The position numbers and the translations under genes were made by a program. From Plasticicumulans acidivorans (lineage in GTDB: Bacteria > Pseudomonadota > Gammaproteobacteria > Competibacterales > Competibacteraceae): a DNA stretch of 43,434 nt. The stretch covers positions 1 through 43,434 of the forward strand of contig NZ_QGTJ01000016.1 in the NCBI RefSeq assembly GCF_003182095.1. The letters run 5' to 3'. Positions 25,176 to 37,339 of this stretch are shown piece by piece. The notes beneath the pieces were generated by a model that ran no database searches, was not told where the DNA came from, and saw only the letters and a program-made list of their open reading frames with translations. Within the stretch, counting starts at the first letter, position 1; each line of letters starts with the position of its first letter.

Positions 25176-26051
25176 ATGTTCCACGGCAGCATGGTCGCCT
25201 TGGTGACGCCGATGGCGGCGGACGGTACGCTTGATTTCGATGCCCTGGCGCGTCTGGTCGAGTTCCATATCGAAAACGGTACGGATGCCATCGTCGCGGT
25301 AGGGACCACCGGTGAATCGGCAACGCTCGATGTGGATGAACATGTCGATGTCGTGCACCGCGTGGTGCGCCAGGTCGCTGGCCGCATCCCGGTGATCGCC
25401 GGCACCGGTGCCAATTCGACACGTGAGGCGATCGACCTGACGCGTCTGGCGATGGAGGCTGGTGCCGACGCCTGTCTGCTGGTGACGCCGTACTACAACA
25501 AGCCGACCCAGGAAGGTCTCTACCTGCATTACCGGGCGATCGCCGAGGCGGTGCCGATTCCGCAGATTCTCTACAACGTGCCGGGTCGCACGGCGTGCGA
25601 CATGCTGCCGGACACCGTATCGCGGCTGGCCGATATTCCGAACATCGTCGGGCTTAAGGAAGCGAGCGGTTCACTGGAACGTAACCGCGAACTGCTAAGC
25701 AAGGTCGCCGGGCGTATCGATCTGTATAGCGGAGACGATCACATCGCTTGTGAAAGTATCCTGGAAGGCTTTCGCGGCGTGATTTCGGTGACCGCGAACG
25801 TTGCGCCCAGAGCGATGCATGAAATGTGCGTCGCCGCCGCCGGCGGCGATCGTGCTGCGGCGCTGGCGATCAACGAGGATCTGGTCGAGCTGCACAAGAA
25901 CCTTTTCATCGAGGCGAATCCAATTCCAGCGAAGTGGGCATTGATGGAGCTCGGCTTGATTCCGCCCGGCATCCGTTTGCCGCTCACGCCGCTTTCGACC
26001 GCCTGCCACGACGCTGTCCGCAATGCGATGCGCCGCGCTCATCTGATCTGA
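25176..26051 (+). CDS. dapA: 4-Hydroxy-tetrahydrodipicolinate synthase
   Basis: DapA condenses pyruvate with aspartate semialdehyde, the first committed step to diaminopimelate and lysine. The 291-residue sequence keeps every key residue at E. coli numbering: Thr44 and Thr45 (AVGTTGES), Tyr107 (VTPYYNKP), Tyr133 and Arg138 (ILYNVPGRTA), and the Schiff-base Lys161 (GLKEASG). It is a cytoplasmic TIM-barrel tetramer, usually inhibited by lysine. bamC follows after 30 bases, as in E. coli. GGGGAC precedes the ATG as a weak ribosome site. Confidence 0.97.
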   Translation: MFHGSMVALVTPMAADGTLDFDALARLVEFHIENGTDAIVAVGTTGESATLDVDEHVDVVHRVVRQVAGRIPVIAGTGANSTREAIDLTRLAMEAGADACLLVTPYYNKPTQEGLYLHYRAIAEAVPIPQILYNVPGRTACDMLPDTVSRLADIPNIVGLKEASGSLERNRELLSKVAGRIDLYSGDDHIACESILEGFRGVISVTANVAPRAMHEMCVAAAGGDRAAALAINEDLVELHKNLFIEANPIPAKWALMELGLIPPGIRLPLTPLSTACHDAVRNAMRRAHLI

Positions 26052-26081
26052 CTGGAACAACGGGCCGTTCATACATCCATC

Positions 26082-27269
26082 ATGAGTTCGTCCAGCACCG
26101 TGCTTCGTCTTGCCATTACGGGTTCCGCCCTGCTTGTTGTCGCTTGCTCGTCGCCGGTTGACAGCATCATTCCCGATCGACGCATCGACTACCGTCAGGC
26201 GCAGTCTGCAGCGCCACTGGAACTGCCTCCCGACCTGACCAGTTCAACGGTCGATGACACCCTCAAGGTGCCTGAGCTGACGCCGAGTGCGCAGGCCAGC
26301 CTGTCCGACTACAACAATGAGCGGGGTGTGACCGGGCACGCTGGACAGGCGGCAGCCGCGTCTGCGACGCCGCGCCTGATGAATACTGAAAGCGTACTGA
26401 TCCAGCCGGATGGCATGCGTGTCATGCGCGATGGCGAAAAGCGCTGGCTGTCGATCAAGGCGGCCCCCGACCAGGTCTGGAGCAAGGTCCGCGAGTTCTG
26501 GACCAGCAACGGCTTCCTGCTCAAGCGTGATGACCCGCGCATCGGCATCATGGAAACCGACTGGGCGGAGAACCGGGCCGACATTCCGCTGGACCCGGTG
26601 CGCAGCCTGCTGTCCAAGGCACTGGATTTCGCCTATTCGGCCCCGACGCGCGACAAGTTCCGTATCCGGCTGGAGCGTGACGGTGATCGCACCGATGTCT
26701 TCATCACCCAGTATGGCGTCAAGGAAGTCGGTCGCGGTCGCGACAATGAGACTACGGTCTGGGAGCCGCGTCCGAACGATCCGGAGCTCGAAGCAGAGAT
26801 GCTCTCGCGCCTGATGGTCTACCTCGGCGCCAGCGAGGACCGGGCGCGGGCGGAAACCGGTGCCGGCAGCAAGGCGGCGGCAGCACCTGTGCTGACGCGG
26901 CCGTTCGACCAGGAAGGTGTGCGTGGCCTGGTCATCGCCCAGGACTACGGGCGCGCCTGGCGCAGCGTCGGTGCGGCGCTCGACGGCAGCAACTATGTGG
27001 TCGAGGAGCAGGATCGGGCCAGCGGTCAGTACACCGTCGAGTACGTTGATCGTGCTGCGGAGAATGCTGCTGCCGACGCCAACAAGGGGTGGTTCTCCGG
27101 CTGGTTCGGTTCCAAATCGGCGCCGCAGGCGAGCGGTACTCGCTATAAAGTGCGCCTTGCCGATCGCGGCAACGAAACGGTCGTCGTCGTGCAGGATGCT
27201 CAAGGGCAATACGACAATGCCGCGCAGGCGCGCGACCTGCTGGAGACCATTGCCCGCGGCGTGCGCTGA
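26082..27269 (+). CDS. bamC: Outer membrane assembly lipoprotein BamC
   Basis: BamC is an accessory lipoprotein of the BAM complex that inserts beta-barrel proteins in the outer membrane. The 395-residue protein has a signal peptide with lipobox VVAC (mature Cys at residue 22). An unstructured region follows (DYRQAQSAAPLELPPDLT), of the type that binds BamD in E. coli. Two helix-grip domains come after it (about residues 115-245, GEKRWLSIKAAPDQVWSKVREFW; and about 275-390, GLVIAQDYGRAWRSVGAAL). At 395 residues it is longer than E. coli BamC (344) through linker insertions rich in Ala. Its place behind dapA is conserved. Confidence 0.93.
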   Translation: MSSSSTVLRLAITGSALLVVACSSPVDSIIPDRRIDYRQAQSAAPLELPPDLTSSTVDDTLKVPELTPSAQASLSDYNNERGVTGHAGQAAAASATPRLMNTESVLIQPDGMRVMRDGEKRWLSIKAAPDQVWSKVREFWTSNGFLLKRDDPRIGIMETDWAENRADIPLDPVRSLLSKALDFAYSAPTRDKFRIRLERDGDRTDVFITQYGVKEVGRGRDNETTVWEPRPNDPELEAEMLSRLMVYLGASEDRARAETGAGSKAAAAPVLTRPFDQEGVRGLVIAQDYGRAWRSVGAALDGSNYVVEEQDRASGQYTVEYVDRAAENAAADANKGWFSGWFGSKSAPQASGTRYKVRLADRGNETVVVVQDAQGQYDNAAQARDLLETIARGVR

Positions 27270-27342
27270 GCGCGCTGTCCGCGTGGCGGGCGCGGTCGGG
27301 GAGGCAGGGTTGCCGAACCGGCCGCGAGTCATGATTTGACCC

Positions 27343-29187
27343 ATGCCGATTCGTCGTCTTCCCCCTGAGCTCATCAACCAGATCGCCGCCGGTGAGGTGG
27401 TCGAGCGGCCGGCATCGGTGGTCAAGGAGCTGTTGGAAAACAGCCTTGATGCCGGCGCCAGGCGCATCGACATCGAGATCGAGCAGGGTGGCATCCGTCT
27501 CATCCGTATTCGCGACGACGGTGCGGGCATTCCTCGCGATGAGTTGCTGGCGGCGCTGTCGAGCCATTCCACCAGCAAGATTGCCGCAATCGAAGATCTG
27601 CAGGCCATCGCCAGCCTGGGCTTCCGTGGCGAGGCCTTGCCGAGCATTGCTTCGGTATCACGCTTGCTGCTGAGCTCGCGTACGGCCGCTGCCGACAGCG
27701 GCTGGCGTATTGCCGGCGACGGGGCTGAGCGCGTGCGTGAGCCCGAGCCGGTGCCGCATCCGCTCGGGACTACGGTTGAAGTCCGCGATCTGTTCTACAA
27801 CACACCGGCGCGGCGCAAGTTTCTGCGCAGCGAGCGTACGGAGTTTTCTCACCTCGACGATGTCGTGCGGCGCCTGGCGGTGTCGCACTTCGACGTCGCA
27901 TTTTCGCTGGCGCACAACGGCCGGCCACTGCTGCGTCTGCCGGTGGCGGGTGAACGCATGGCGCAAGAGCAGCGCATCGCCGAATTGGCCGGTGGCGAGT
28001 TCATCGCCCAGGCGCTGCATCTCGACCAGCAGGTCGCCGGCCTGCACCTGTGGGGATGGATTGGTCTGCCGACGGCTGCACGGGCGCAGGCCGATCGCCA
28101 GTACTTTTTTGTCAACGGCCGCATGGTGCGGGATCGCCTGATTGCCCACGCGGTACGCCAGGCCTATGCCGACGTGCTGTTTCATGGCCGGCATCCGGCG
28201 TTCGTGCTGTTCCTCGAACTCGATCCGAAGCTGGTCGACGTCAATGCCCATCCGGCCAAGCACGAAGTCCGCTTCCGCGAAGGGCGGCTGGTGCACGACT
28301 GCCTGTTCCGCACGCTGCACGAGGTGCTGGCGCGGACGCGGGCTGGCCGCCACGATGTTGCTGCAGAGCGTGACGATGCGGAGCGCATGGGTGAAGCCGC
28401 GACCGCAGGCGCCATGCCGACGGTGACGGCTGACAGCCGGTCAGGTGTATCTGTGCCTGTGCGAACCTGGCGTGGCGGCAGCGCGCAGCGTCCGCTGGAA
28501 CTGGGCGCGCGCGAGGACATGGCGGTCTACGCCAGACTGTTTACCGCTGCCGAGCCGGAGCAGCCCGCGCCGCCGTCGGTTGCGGAGCCAGCCGGCGATG
28601 CGGTGCCGCCGCTTGGCTTTGCGCTGGCGCAGCTGCACGGTGTCTACATCCTCGCGCAGAATGCAGAAGGGCTGGTGCTGGTCGACATGCACGCCGCGCA
28701 CGAGCGCGTGACCTATGAGCGGCTGAAGGCTGCCCGCGCCGGAGACGGGATACGTCGCCAGCCGCTGCTGGTGCCGCTGACGATGGCGCTGAGCGGCCGC
28801 GAGGCAGCGGTGGTCGAGGAGGCTGGGGCCGCGCTGTCGGCGCTGGGCTTTGAGCTGGCGCTGCTCGGACCGCGCAGCGCAGCCCTGCGTCAGGTGCCGG
28901 TGCTGCTGGCCGATGCCGATCTCGACGCGCTGGTGCGTGAAGTGCTGGCCGATCTGGCAGAGCATGGTTCGAGCCGGCGGGTCGAAGAGCGTGTCCATGA
29001 ATCGCTGGCGACGATGGCCTGTCATGGCTCGGTGCGGGCGAATCGCAAGCTGACGCTGGCCGAAATGAATGCCTTGCTCAGAGCGATGGAAGCCACCGAG
29101 CGCAGCGGGCAGTGCAATCATGGCCGGCCGACCTGGGTGCAGCTCGGCATGGCCGAGCTCGACCGGCTGTTTCTGCGCGGGCGCTGA
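27343..29187 (+). CDS. mutL: DNA mismatch repair protein MutL, endonuclease-type
   Basis: MutL couples MutS mismatch recognition to strand incision. The 614-residue protein has the GHKL ATPase motifs: [13 protein letters not shown] and [19 protein letters not shown], and [15 protein letters not shown]. The C-terminal domain carries a nuclease motif [12 protein letters not shown] near residue 448, matching D-x-H-A-x2-E-x4-E, together with [10 protein letters not shown] near residue 559 and CNHGRPTW near the end. E. coli MutL lacks these, because MutH cuts there. So this protein probably nicks DNA itself, as Pseudomonas MutL does. miaA begins two bases after the stop, an order found widely in gammaproteobacteria. 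Confidence 0.97.
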   Translation: MPIRRLPPELINQIAAGEVVERPASVVKELLENSLDAGARRIDIEIEQGGIRLIRIRDDGAGIPRDELLAALSSHSTSKIAAIEDLQAIASLGFRGEALPSIASVSRLLLSSRTAAADSGWRIAGDGAERVREPEPVPHPLGTTVEVRDLFYNTPARRKFLRSERTEFSHLDDVVRRLAVSHFDVAFSLAHNGRPLLRLPVAGERMAQEQRIAELAGGEFIAQALHLDQQVAGLHLWGWIGLPTAARAQADRQYFFVNGRMVRDRLIAHAVRQAYADVLFHGRHPAFVLFLELDPKLVDVNAHPAKHEVRFREGRLVHDCLFRTLHEVLARTRAGRHDVAAERDDAERMGEAATAGAMPTVTADSRSGVSVPVRTWRGGSAQRPLELGAREDMAVYARLFTAAEPEQPAPPSVAEPAGDAVPPLGFALAQLHGVYILAQNAEGLVLVDMHAAHERVTYERLKAARAGDGIRRQPLLVPLTMALSGREAAVVEEAGAALSALGFELALLGPRSAALRQVPVLLADADLDALVREVLADLAEHGSSRRVEERVHESLATMACHGSVRANRKLTLAEMNALLRAMEATERSGQCNHGRPTWVQLGMAELDRLFLRGR

Positions 29188-29189
29188 TC

Positions 29190-30155
29190 ATGGTCGATAC
29201 ACGTCCACTTGCTGTCTGCCTGTACGGTCCGACGGCTTCCGGCAAAACAGATCTGGCGATTGAGCTGGTCGAGCGCGGACCGTTTTCCATCATCAGTGTC
29301 GATTCGGCGCTGATTTACCGCGACATGAACATCGGTACAGCCAAGCCGGATGCCGGCACGCTTGCTCGTGCTCCGCATGCGCTCGTTGATATTCGCGATC
29401 CGGCCGAGCGTTACTCGGCTGGCGAGTTTCGTCGGGATGCGCTCGCGGTCATGGGGCGTATCTGCCAGGCGGGGCGGGTGCCGCTGCTGGTGGGTGGCAC
29501 GATGCTGTATTTCCGCACGTTGACACATGGTCTGGCCGAGTTGCCGCAGGCTGATGCCGATCTGCGCGCCCGGCTCGATGCTGAAATGGCGGCGCTGGGG
29601 GTGCCGGCCGTGCATGCGCGACTGGCGGCGGTCGACCCGGTGGCTGCCGCGCGTATCCATCCGCACGACGCACAGCGTATTCAGCGCGCGCTTGAAGTCT
29701 TCGAGCTGAGCGGGCGGCCATTGACGGACTGGCTCACGCAACAGGAGCGCACGGAATCGCCGTATCGATTGTTGTGCTTCGCGTTGCTGCCGCCCGAGCG
29801 CAGGGAGCTGCACCAGCGTATCGAGCGGCGACTCGATGCGATGCTGGCCGCGGGTTTTGTCGATGAAGTGGCAACCCTGCGTGCGCGTGGCGATCTGACG
29901 CTCGATCTGCCCTCGATGCGTGCGGTCGGCTATCGGCAGGTCTGGGAATATCTGGATGGCTTGACGGACCGCGAGCAGATGCGGCAGCGTGTTCTCGCAG
30001 CTACGCGGCAGTACGCGAAGCGACAGATGACGTGGCTGCGCGGCGAGTCCGCCGCGACTTCACTGCCCAGTGGAGCATCGGGGCTCGCCGGGAAAATCAT
30101 TGGGGTCTGGGAGCTGGCACGGAACCTGCGGGGTGACCTAAGGTCCCTGTGCTAG
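29190..30155 (+). CDS. miaA: tRNA dimethylallyltransferase MiaA
   Basis: MiaA adds a dimethylallyl group to N6 of A37 in tRNAs that read codons starting with U. The 321-residue protein has the P-loop [14 protein letters not shown], the substrate-binding [18 protein letters not shown], the [14 protein letters not shown] block, and [15 protein letters not shown] with [13 protein letters not shown] near the C-terminus. ATG 29190 lies two bases after the mutL stop; the frame is open upstream only inside mutL. hfq follows after 81 bases, with a possible promoter at the miaA stop. Confidence 0.97.
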   Translation: MVDTRPLAVCLYGPTASGKTDLAIELVERGPFSIISVDSALIYRDMNIGTAKPDAGTLARAPHALVDIRDPAERYSAGEFRRDALAVMGRICQAGRVPLLVGGTMLYFRTLTHGLAELPQADADLRARLDAEMAALGVPAVHARLAAVDPVAAARIHPHDAQRIQRALEVFELSGRPLTDWLTQQERTESPYRLLCFALLPPERRELHQRIERRLDAMLAAGFVDEVATLRARGDLTLDLPSMRAVGYRQVWEYLDGLTDREQMRQRVLAATRQYAKRQMTWLRGESAATSLPSGASGLAGKIIGVWELARNLRGDLRSLC

Positions 30156-30158
30156 ACT
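30150..30158 (+). promoter_or_regulatory. Extended -10 promoter candidate for hfq
   Basis: TG-C-TAGACT (30150-30158) is an extended -10 element that overlaps the miaA stop codon. No convincing -35 box lies 16-18 bases upstream. hfq is known to have internal promoters near or within miaA in E. coli, so the position makes sense. The spacing to the hfq start is 78 bases. Confidence 0.35.
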
Positions 30159-30236
30159 GCAGATCTACTTTTTCATTTTGCGGGAAGGCGGCTGACCCCT
30201 CGGCGGCTGCCTCACATAACTATAAGGAGCAGCTCC

Positions 30237-30491
30237 ATGGCCAAGGGCCATTCGCTTCAGGAACCGTTTCTCAATGCGCTGCGCAAGGAGCGCATTCCCG
30301 TGTCGATTTATCTGGTCAACGGCATCAAGCTGCAGGGCCAGATCGAATCCTTCGACCAGTTCGTCGTGCTGCTGAAAAACAGCGTCAGCCAGATGATCTA
30401 CAAGCACGCAATTTCCACCGTCGTGCCATCGCGCAATGTGCGTCTGCACCTGGGGGACGATGCGACCGGCGATTTGGGAGATGACGCCTGA
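30237..30491 (+). CDS. hfq: RNA chaperone Hfq
   Basis: Hfq forms a hexamer that pairs small RNAs with target mRNAs. The 84-residue protein has the Sm1 motif ([19 protein letters not shown]) and the Sm2 motif ([12 protein letters not shown]) with the conserved Tyr-Lys-His of the proximal pore. The N-terminal [17 protein letters not shown] is also typical, and the short acidic C-terminus [13 protein letters not shown] is much shorter than the E. coli tail. AAGGAGC lies 7-8 bases before the ATG. hflX starts 33 bases on, so hfq-hflX are likely one transcript. Confidence 0.98.
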   Translation: MAKGHSLQEPFLNALRKERIPVSIYLVNGIKLQGQIESFDQFVVLLKNSVSQMIYKHAISTVVPSRNVRLHLGDDATGDLGDDA

Positions 30492-30524
30492 TCACATCGC
30501 AGCGCCTGACCGAGGGTTTTCCAT

Positions 30525-31817
30525 TTGTTTGACCGTCCCCGAGCCGGTGAGCGTGCGATTCTTGTACATGTCGCAGTCAATGGCGCGATCGATGCCCGCG
30601 AAGTGACCGAGTTCGAGGAACTGGCGATTTCAGCGGGAGCGGATGTCGTTGCGCTGGTGACTGGTTCACGACGTGCGCCCGATGCACGTTATTTCGTGGG
30701 CAGTGGCAAGGCTGAAGAGATACAGGCGCTGGTACAGGCTCATGAGGCTGAGCTCGTGATCTTCGATCACGAGCTGTCTCCGAGTCAGGAGCGCAACCTC
30801 GAAGCTTTGCTGCAATGTCGTGTGCTGGACCGTACTGGCCTGATTCTCGACATTTTTGCGCAGCGGGCCCGTTCGCACGAGGGCAAGCTGCAGGTGGAGC
30901 TGGCACAGCTCGAACATCTGGCGACGCGCCTGGTGCGGGGCTGGAGCCACCTGGAGCGCCAGCGCGGCGGTATCGGCATGCGCGGCCCTGGCGAAACTCA
31001 GCTTGAAACCGACCGTCGCCTGCTGGCCGGGCGCATCGCGCAGATCAAGCGGCGTCTTGAGCGCGTGGACCGCACGCGTGAGCAGGGGCGGGTTTCGCGC
31101 CGCAAGTCCGATCTGCCCACAGTGTCCCTCGTCGGTTATACCAATGCCGGCAAGTCGACCCTGTTCAATGCCCTGACTGGCGCGGCAGTCTATGCGGCAG
31201 ACCAATTGTTCGCGACGCTCGACCCGACGCTGCGACGATTGGACCTGCCAAATGTCGCTTCGGTGGTCATTGCGGACACCGTCGGGTTCATCAGCCGTCT
31301 GCCGCACGAGCTGGTTGCGGCGTTCCGCTCGACGCTGGTCGAAACCTGCGAGGCCAGCCTGCTGCTGCATGTGCTGGATGCCGCTGATCCCGAGCGGGCG
31401 GTACTTGAGCGCTCAGTCGTCGAGGTGCTCGAAGAAATCGGTGCTGCCGATGTGCCACGCCTGCTGGTCTTCAATAAGCTCGATCTGATTGACGGTGCGA
31501 CGCCGAAGGTTGAACGCGATACGGCGGGGCGGCCGACGGCAGTGTGGGTATCGGCTGTCAGTGGCGCCGGGCTGGATCTGCTGCGCAGCACGATCGCCGA
31601 GATTCTGCGCGCCGATACCTTGCGCGGGGTTTTGGATCTGGCGCCTGCCCAGGCGCGTCTGCGTGCCCGGCTGTTCGAGCTGGGGGCGGTGGTCGCCGAG
31701 CAGGTGGCGGCGGATGGTCATTTCCATCTGCAGGTCAGCGCCTCGCGAAAACATCTTCGCCAGCTGTGCCGTCAGGAAGGGTTGAGCGAAGGATGGCTTG
31801 AAGCGACCGTGCATTGA
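30525..31817 (+). CDS. hflX: Ribosome-associated GTPase HflX
   Basis: HflX splits stalled ribosomes, mainly under heat stress. The 430-residue protein has the N-terminal HflX domain (YFVGSGKAEEIQAL, SPSQERNLEALLQCRVLDRTGLIL, QLEHLATRLVRGWSHLERQ and GPGETQLETDRRLL). The GTPase domain follows (about residues 196-365) with G1 GYTNAGKST, G3 DTVG and G4 NKLD. It starts at TTG 30525 with GAGGG eight bases upstream; the family N-terminus FDR follows directly, so TTG is preferred over any later start. It lies between hfq and hflK as in other gammaproteobacteria. Confidence 0.96.
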   Translation: MFDRPRAGERAILVHVAVNGAIDAREVTEFEELAISAGADVVALVTGSRRAPDARYFVGSGKAEEIQALVQAHEAELVIFDHELSPSQERNLEALLQCRVLDRTGLILDIFAQRARSHEGKLQVELAQLEHLATRLVRGWSHLERQRGGIGMRGPGETQLETDRRLLAGRIAQIKRRLERVDRTREQGRVSRRKSDLPTVSLVGYTNAGKSTLFNALTGAAVYAADQLFATLDPTLRRLDLPNVASVVIADTVGFISRLPHELVAAFRSTLVETCEASLLLHVLDAADPERAVLERSVVEVLEEIGAADVPRLLVFNKLDLIDGATPKVERDTAGRPTAVWVSAVSGAGLDLLRSTIAEILRADTLRGVLDLAPAQARLRARLFELGAVVAEQVAADGHFHLQVSASRKHLRQLCRQEGLSEGWLEATVH

Positions 31818-31882
31818 AGCGCGCGCGTTTGAAATGCCTGTGTTGGCTAAGCAAGACGATACGTTTTATTTCGGAGTGAGAC

Positions 31883-33118
31883 ATGGCCTGGAATGAGCCG
31901 GGTGGCAACAACCGAGATCCCTGGGGCGGCGGTGGCCGCGATCAGGGGCCGCCGGACCTCGATGAAGTGGTGCGAAAGCTCAGCGAGCGGCTGTCTGGCC
32001 TGTTCGGTAAGTCGCGTGGCGGTGGCAGTGGTGATGGTGGCAGCTCGCCGGGTGGCGGTGGCGCGCGGTGGCTGCTCGGCGCCGGTGCCATCATCGCCGT
32101 ATTGCTGTGGGCTGGGCTCGGCAGCTTCTATATCGTCGACGAAGGTACGCGCGGCGTCGTGCTGCGCTTTGGCAAGTATGCGGAGACGACCATGCCGGGT
32201 TTGCGCTGGCATTTGCCGTACCCCATCGAGCGGGTCGAAATCGTCGATATCGAACAGGTTCGCTCCGAGGAGATTGGCTATCGCTCGGGTGGACGCCAGC
32301 CGTCCTCGCGCTCGGTGCCGAAGGAAGCACTGATGCTCACGCAGGACGAAAACATCGTCGACGTGCGCCTGGCCGTGCAATATCAGGTGCGCGATCCGCG
32401 TGCTTATCTGTTCAACGTCGTGGAGCCTGATCTGACCCTGCGCCAGGCTATCGAGAGCGCTACGCGTGAGGTCATCGGTCGCAGCTCGATGGACTTCGTG
32501 CTGACCGAGGGACGGGCGGATATCGTCACCCAGGTGCGTGAGCTGGCGCAGTCGGTGCTCGACCTCTACAAGACCGGCCTGCGTATCAACGGTGTCGCAC
32601 TGCAGGATGCACAACCGCCGGAAGAAGTTCAGGAAGCTTTTGCCGATGCGATCAAGGCGCGCGAAGACGAGCAGCGTGCCAAGAACGAGGCTGAAGCCTA
32701 CGCCAATGAAGTGATTCCACGTGCCCGCGGACAGGCAGCGCGTCGTTTGCAGGAAGCGGAAGCCTACCGTTCGCAGGTGGTGTCCCAGGCCGAGGGTGAG
32801 GCGTCACGCTTCACCCAGCTGCTGAGTGAATACAGCAAGGCGCCTGATGTGACGCGCGAGCGCTTGTACATCGACACGATGCAGAGCGTGCTGGGCAATG
32901 CCAGCAAGGTGCTGGTGGATGCCAACAACAGTGGCCCCTTGCTGTATCTCCCGCTGGATCGTCTGCTGAAGGCCTCGGGCGGTACGCCGTCTGGCACGAC
33001 GCCGGTGGGCGGGGCGAGTGGCGCGATGGATGCCGGCAGCGGCGCCAGCCCGTCGTCATCGCTGGCCAATGACCCCGCGCGTTCGCGCGACATCGGTCGC
33101 ATCCGGGAGATTCGTTGA
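31883..33118 (+). CDS. hflK: FtsH modulator HflK
   Basis: HflK and HflC form a large SPFH membrane assembly that encloses and regulates the FtsH protease. The 411-residue protein has a Gly-rich N-terminus (MAWNEPGGNNRDPWGGGG), one membrane helix at about residues 68-88 (LGAGAIIAVLLWAGLGSFYIV), then the SPFH/band-7 domain (GVVLRFGKYAETTMPGLRWHLPYPIE) and a long coiled coil rich in Ala, Glu and Arg (about 245-310). The C-terminal tail is rich in Gly, Ser and Ala. Its stop overlaps the hflC start as TGATG, so the two are translated together in equal amounts. Confidence 0.97.
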   Translation: MAWNEPGGNNRDPWGGGGRDQGPPDLDEVVRKLSERLSGLFGKSRGGGSGDGGSSPGGGGARWLLGAGAIIAVLLWAGLGSFYIVDEGTRGVVLRFGKYAETTMPGLRWHLPYPIERVEIVDIEQVRSEEIGYRSGGRQPSSRSVPKEALMLTQDENIVDVRLAVQYQVRDPRAYLFNVVEPDLTLRQAIESATREVIGRSSMDFVLTEGRADIVTQVRELAQSVLDLYKTGLRINGVALQDAQPPEEVQEAFADAIKAREDEQRAKNEAEAYANEVIPRARGQAARRLQEAEAYRSQVVSQAEGEASRFTQLLSEYSKAPDVTRERLYIDTMQSVLGNASKVLVDANNSGPLLYLPLDRLLKASGGTPSGTTPVGGASGAMDAGSGASPSSSLANDPARSRDIGRIREIR

Positions 33119-33978
33119 TGGAGAGTCGTGGTCTGCTGCTGGGCGTTGGAGCGGCGGTCGTCGTTCTGGCGTCGATGTCGATGTTCACCGTCAGTGAAAC
33201 GGAGAAGGCGATCCGTTTCCGTCTCGGTGAAATCGTCGAGTCGGATTTCAAGCCGGGGCTGCACTTCAAGTGGCCCTTGATCAACAACGTGCTCAAGTTC
33301 GATTCACGTATCCAGACGCTCGACACCGAGCCGGAGCGTTTCCTCACCGCGGAGAAGAAGAACGTCATCGTCGACTCCTTCGTGAAGTGGCGCGTCGCCG
33401 ATGTCGGTCGTTTCTACACGGCGGTCGCCGGTGATCCGGTACAGGCCAATCTGCGCCTCGACCAGATCACCAAGGACAGCATGCGCAGCGAGTTCTCGAA
33501 GCGTACGGTGCAGGATGTGGTTGCGGGCGACCGCGGTCAGATCATGGATATTCTGTCGACGACACTGAAACGTGAGGCAGGCAATCTCGGTATCGAGGTC
33601 ATCGACGTGCGCATCAAGCGCATCGATCTGCCCGCTGACGTGTCGAGCTCGGTGTTCCGCCGTATGCGCGCCGAACGTGAGCGCGTGGCGCGCGATTTTC
33701 GCTCGCGTGGTGCCGAGGCGGCGGAGCGCATTCGTGCCGATGCCGACCGGCAGAGCACCGTGCTGCTGGCTGATGCTTATCGTGACGCTGAGCGCGTGCG
33801 TGGTGAAGGCGACGCGAAGGCGGCCGATATTTATGCGCAGGCCTACAATCGTGACCCTGCGTTCTATGCTTTCTATCGCAGTCTCGGAGCCTACCGCGCC
33901 TCTTTTGCGAACAAGGACGATGTTCTGGTGTTGTCGCCAGACAGTGAGTTTTTCCGTTTCTTCAAGCAACCCAAGTAA
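33118..33978 (+). CDS. hflC: FtsH modulator HflC
   Basis: This is the partner of HflK. The 286-residue protein has an N-terminal membrane anchor (GLLLGVGAAVVVLASMSMFTV), the SPFH domain (AIRFRLGEIVESDFKPGLHFKWPLINNV) and a coiled coil (RMRAERERVARDFRSRGAEAAERIRADADR). The end DPAFYAFYRSLGAYRASF and on is typical. ATG 33118 is one base inside the hflK stop; TTG 33115 would add one residue. A strong terminator follows 6 bases after the stop, closing the hfq-hflX-hflK-hflC unit. Confidence 0.97.
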   Translation: MESRGLLLGVGAAVVVLASMSMFTVSETEKAIRFRLGEIVESDFKPGLHFKWPLINNVLKFDSRIQTLDTEPERFLTAEKKNVIVDSFVKWRVADVGRFYTAVAGDPVQANLRLDQITKDSMRSEFSKRTVQDVVAGDRGQIMDILSTTLKREAGNLGIEVIDVRIKRIDLPADVSSSVFRRMRAERERVARDFRSRGAEAAERIRADADRQSTVLLADAYRDAERVRGEGDAKAADIYAQAYNRDPAFYAFYRSLGAYRASFANKDDVLVLSPDSEFFRFFKQPK

Positions 33979-33984
33979 GCTGAT

Positions 33985-34022
33985 AGGCGGGCGACGGGGG
34001 TTGCCCGCCTGTGTTTCTTTTT
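33985..34022 (+). terminator. Rho-independent terminator after hflC
   Basis: AGGCGGGC (33985-33992) and GCCCGCCT (34003-34010) form a perfect 8-bp stem with a ten-base loop; the tail GTGTTTCTTTTT runs to 34022. It starts just after the hflC stop. Transcription of the DUF2065 gene and hisZ would then need read-through or a separate promoter, which I could not see. Confidence 0.85.
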
Positions 34023-34037
34023 CGGGCGAGAGCAGCG

Positions 34038-34223
34038 ATGTGGCATGATTTGATGGTTGCTTTTGCGCTGATGATGGTCATGGAAGGGGTCGGCCCCTTC
34101 CTGAGCCCGCACGCGGTACGCGAAGCGTTGCTGGGAATGGCCCGCTTGAACGATCGCGCGCTGAGGGTCTGCGGCCTGCTGTGCATGATTGTCGGTGTCG
34201 TGACGCTTTACTGGATACGCTGA
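34038..34223 (+). CDS. DUF2065 small membrane protein (YjeT-like)
   Basis: The 61-residue protein consists of two membrane helices (WHDLMVAFALMMVMEGVGPFL and LRVCGLLCMIVGVVTLYW) joined by a short loop with the family motif PHAVREALLGMARLNDRALR. The family sits between hflC and hisZ/purA in many gammaproteobacteria and its function is unknown. The start ATG 34038 has only a weak GAGAG upstream. The hisZ start follows 35 bases after its stop. Confidence 0.85.
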   Translation: MWHDLMVAFALMMVMEGVGPFLSPHAVREALLGMARLNDRALRVCGLLCMIVGVVTLYWIR

Positions 34224-34258
34224 CCTCGTCGGTATCCGCTCACCGGATTGATCCTTTC

Positions 34259-36765
<2,507 letters not shown>

Positions 36766-36786
36766 TCGACCTTTTGCGGCAGACTG

Positions 36787-36805
36787 GCCGCGCCTCGGGC
36801 GCGGC
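36787..36805 (+). other. Stem-loop after purA
   Basis: GCCGCGCC (36787-36794) and GGCGCGGC (36798-36805) form a perfect 8-bp stem with a TCG loop, 21 bases after the purA stop. Only GGTCTTT follows, so termination here would be weak or Rho-dependent. Confidence 0.5.
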
Positions 36806-36889
36806 GGTCTTTCGGGCTGCGTGTACGATGCTGGCATCGCGCACGCGGCTGATTGGCCGTCTCAAACGGATACCGGAACAGGCAGGCAT

Positions 36890-36911
36890 AAAAAAAGCCC
36901 CGATCGGGGCT
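36890..36911 (-). terminator. Rho-independent terminator of the tRNA-Leu pair
   Basis: The 16-base palindrome AGCCCCGATCGGGGCT (36896-36911) is flanked by seven A on its left (36890-36896), which read as a T-run on the minus strand. It lies 36 bases past the 3' end of the second tRNA. TGTTTT on the other side may let it act weakly on plus-strand purA transcripts too. Confidence 0.88.
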
Positions 36912-36947
36912 GTTTTCATTTCTTTCAGTGCCATCTCATGATGGAGA

Positions 36948-37032
<85 letters not shown>

Positions 37033-37058
37033 AGGTGTTTCGCTCGTGATCAACGAGC

Positions 37059-37143
<85 letters not shown>

Positions 37144-37202
37144 ATGCCTTGTCAGGCATCATTCGACGGCCGTCCCGGAGAGGGGGGCTGCGAAGTGCGC
37201 GG

Positions 37203-37231
37203 ACTATACGCATGCGCTTGTCAGGTGTCAA
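37203..37231 (-). promoter_or_regulatory. Strong sigma-70 promoter of the tRNA-Leu pair
   Basis: On the minus strand TTGACA (37231-37226) and TATAGT (37208-37203) are separated by exactly 17 bases. The start would be near 37196, about 53 bases before the first tRNA. A GC-rich discriminator (CCGCGCAC) follows the -10 box, as at stringently controlled stable-RNA promoters. Confidence 0.85.
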
Positions 37232-37339
37232 ACACACCCGCTGTATTCTGACGTTTTCGCTTGGCCGCGAGCCGGAGGACCGCAAGGGCGGTTGTGCCGG
37301 CCTGGAGCGCCGAGCTCACTATCGCGGTAGCATTCATCC

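Noticed and set aside
36787..36805. Stem-loop after purA as a Rho-independent terminator
   Set aside because: Only three T follow after other bases; retained as a stem-loop only.
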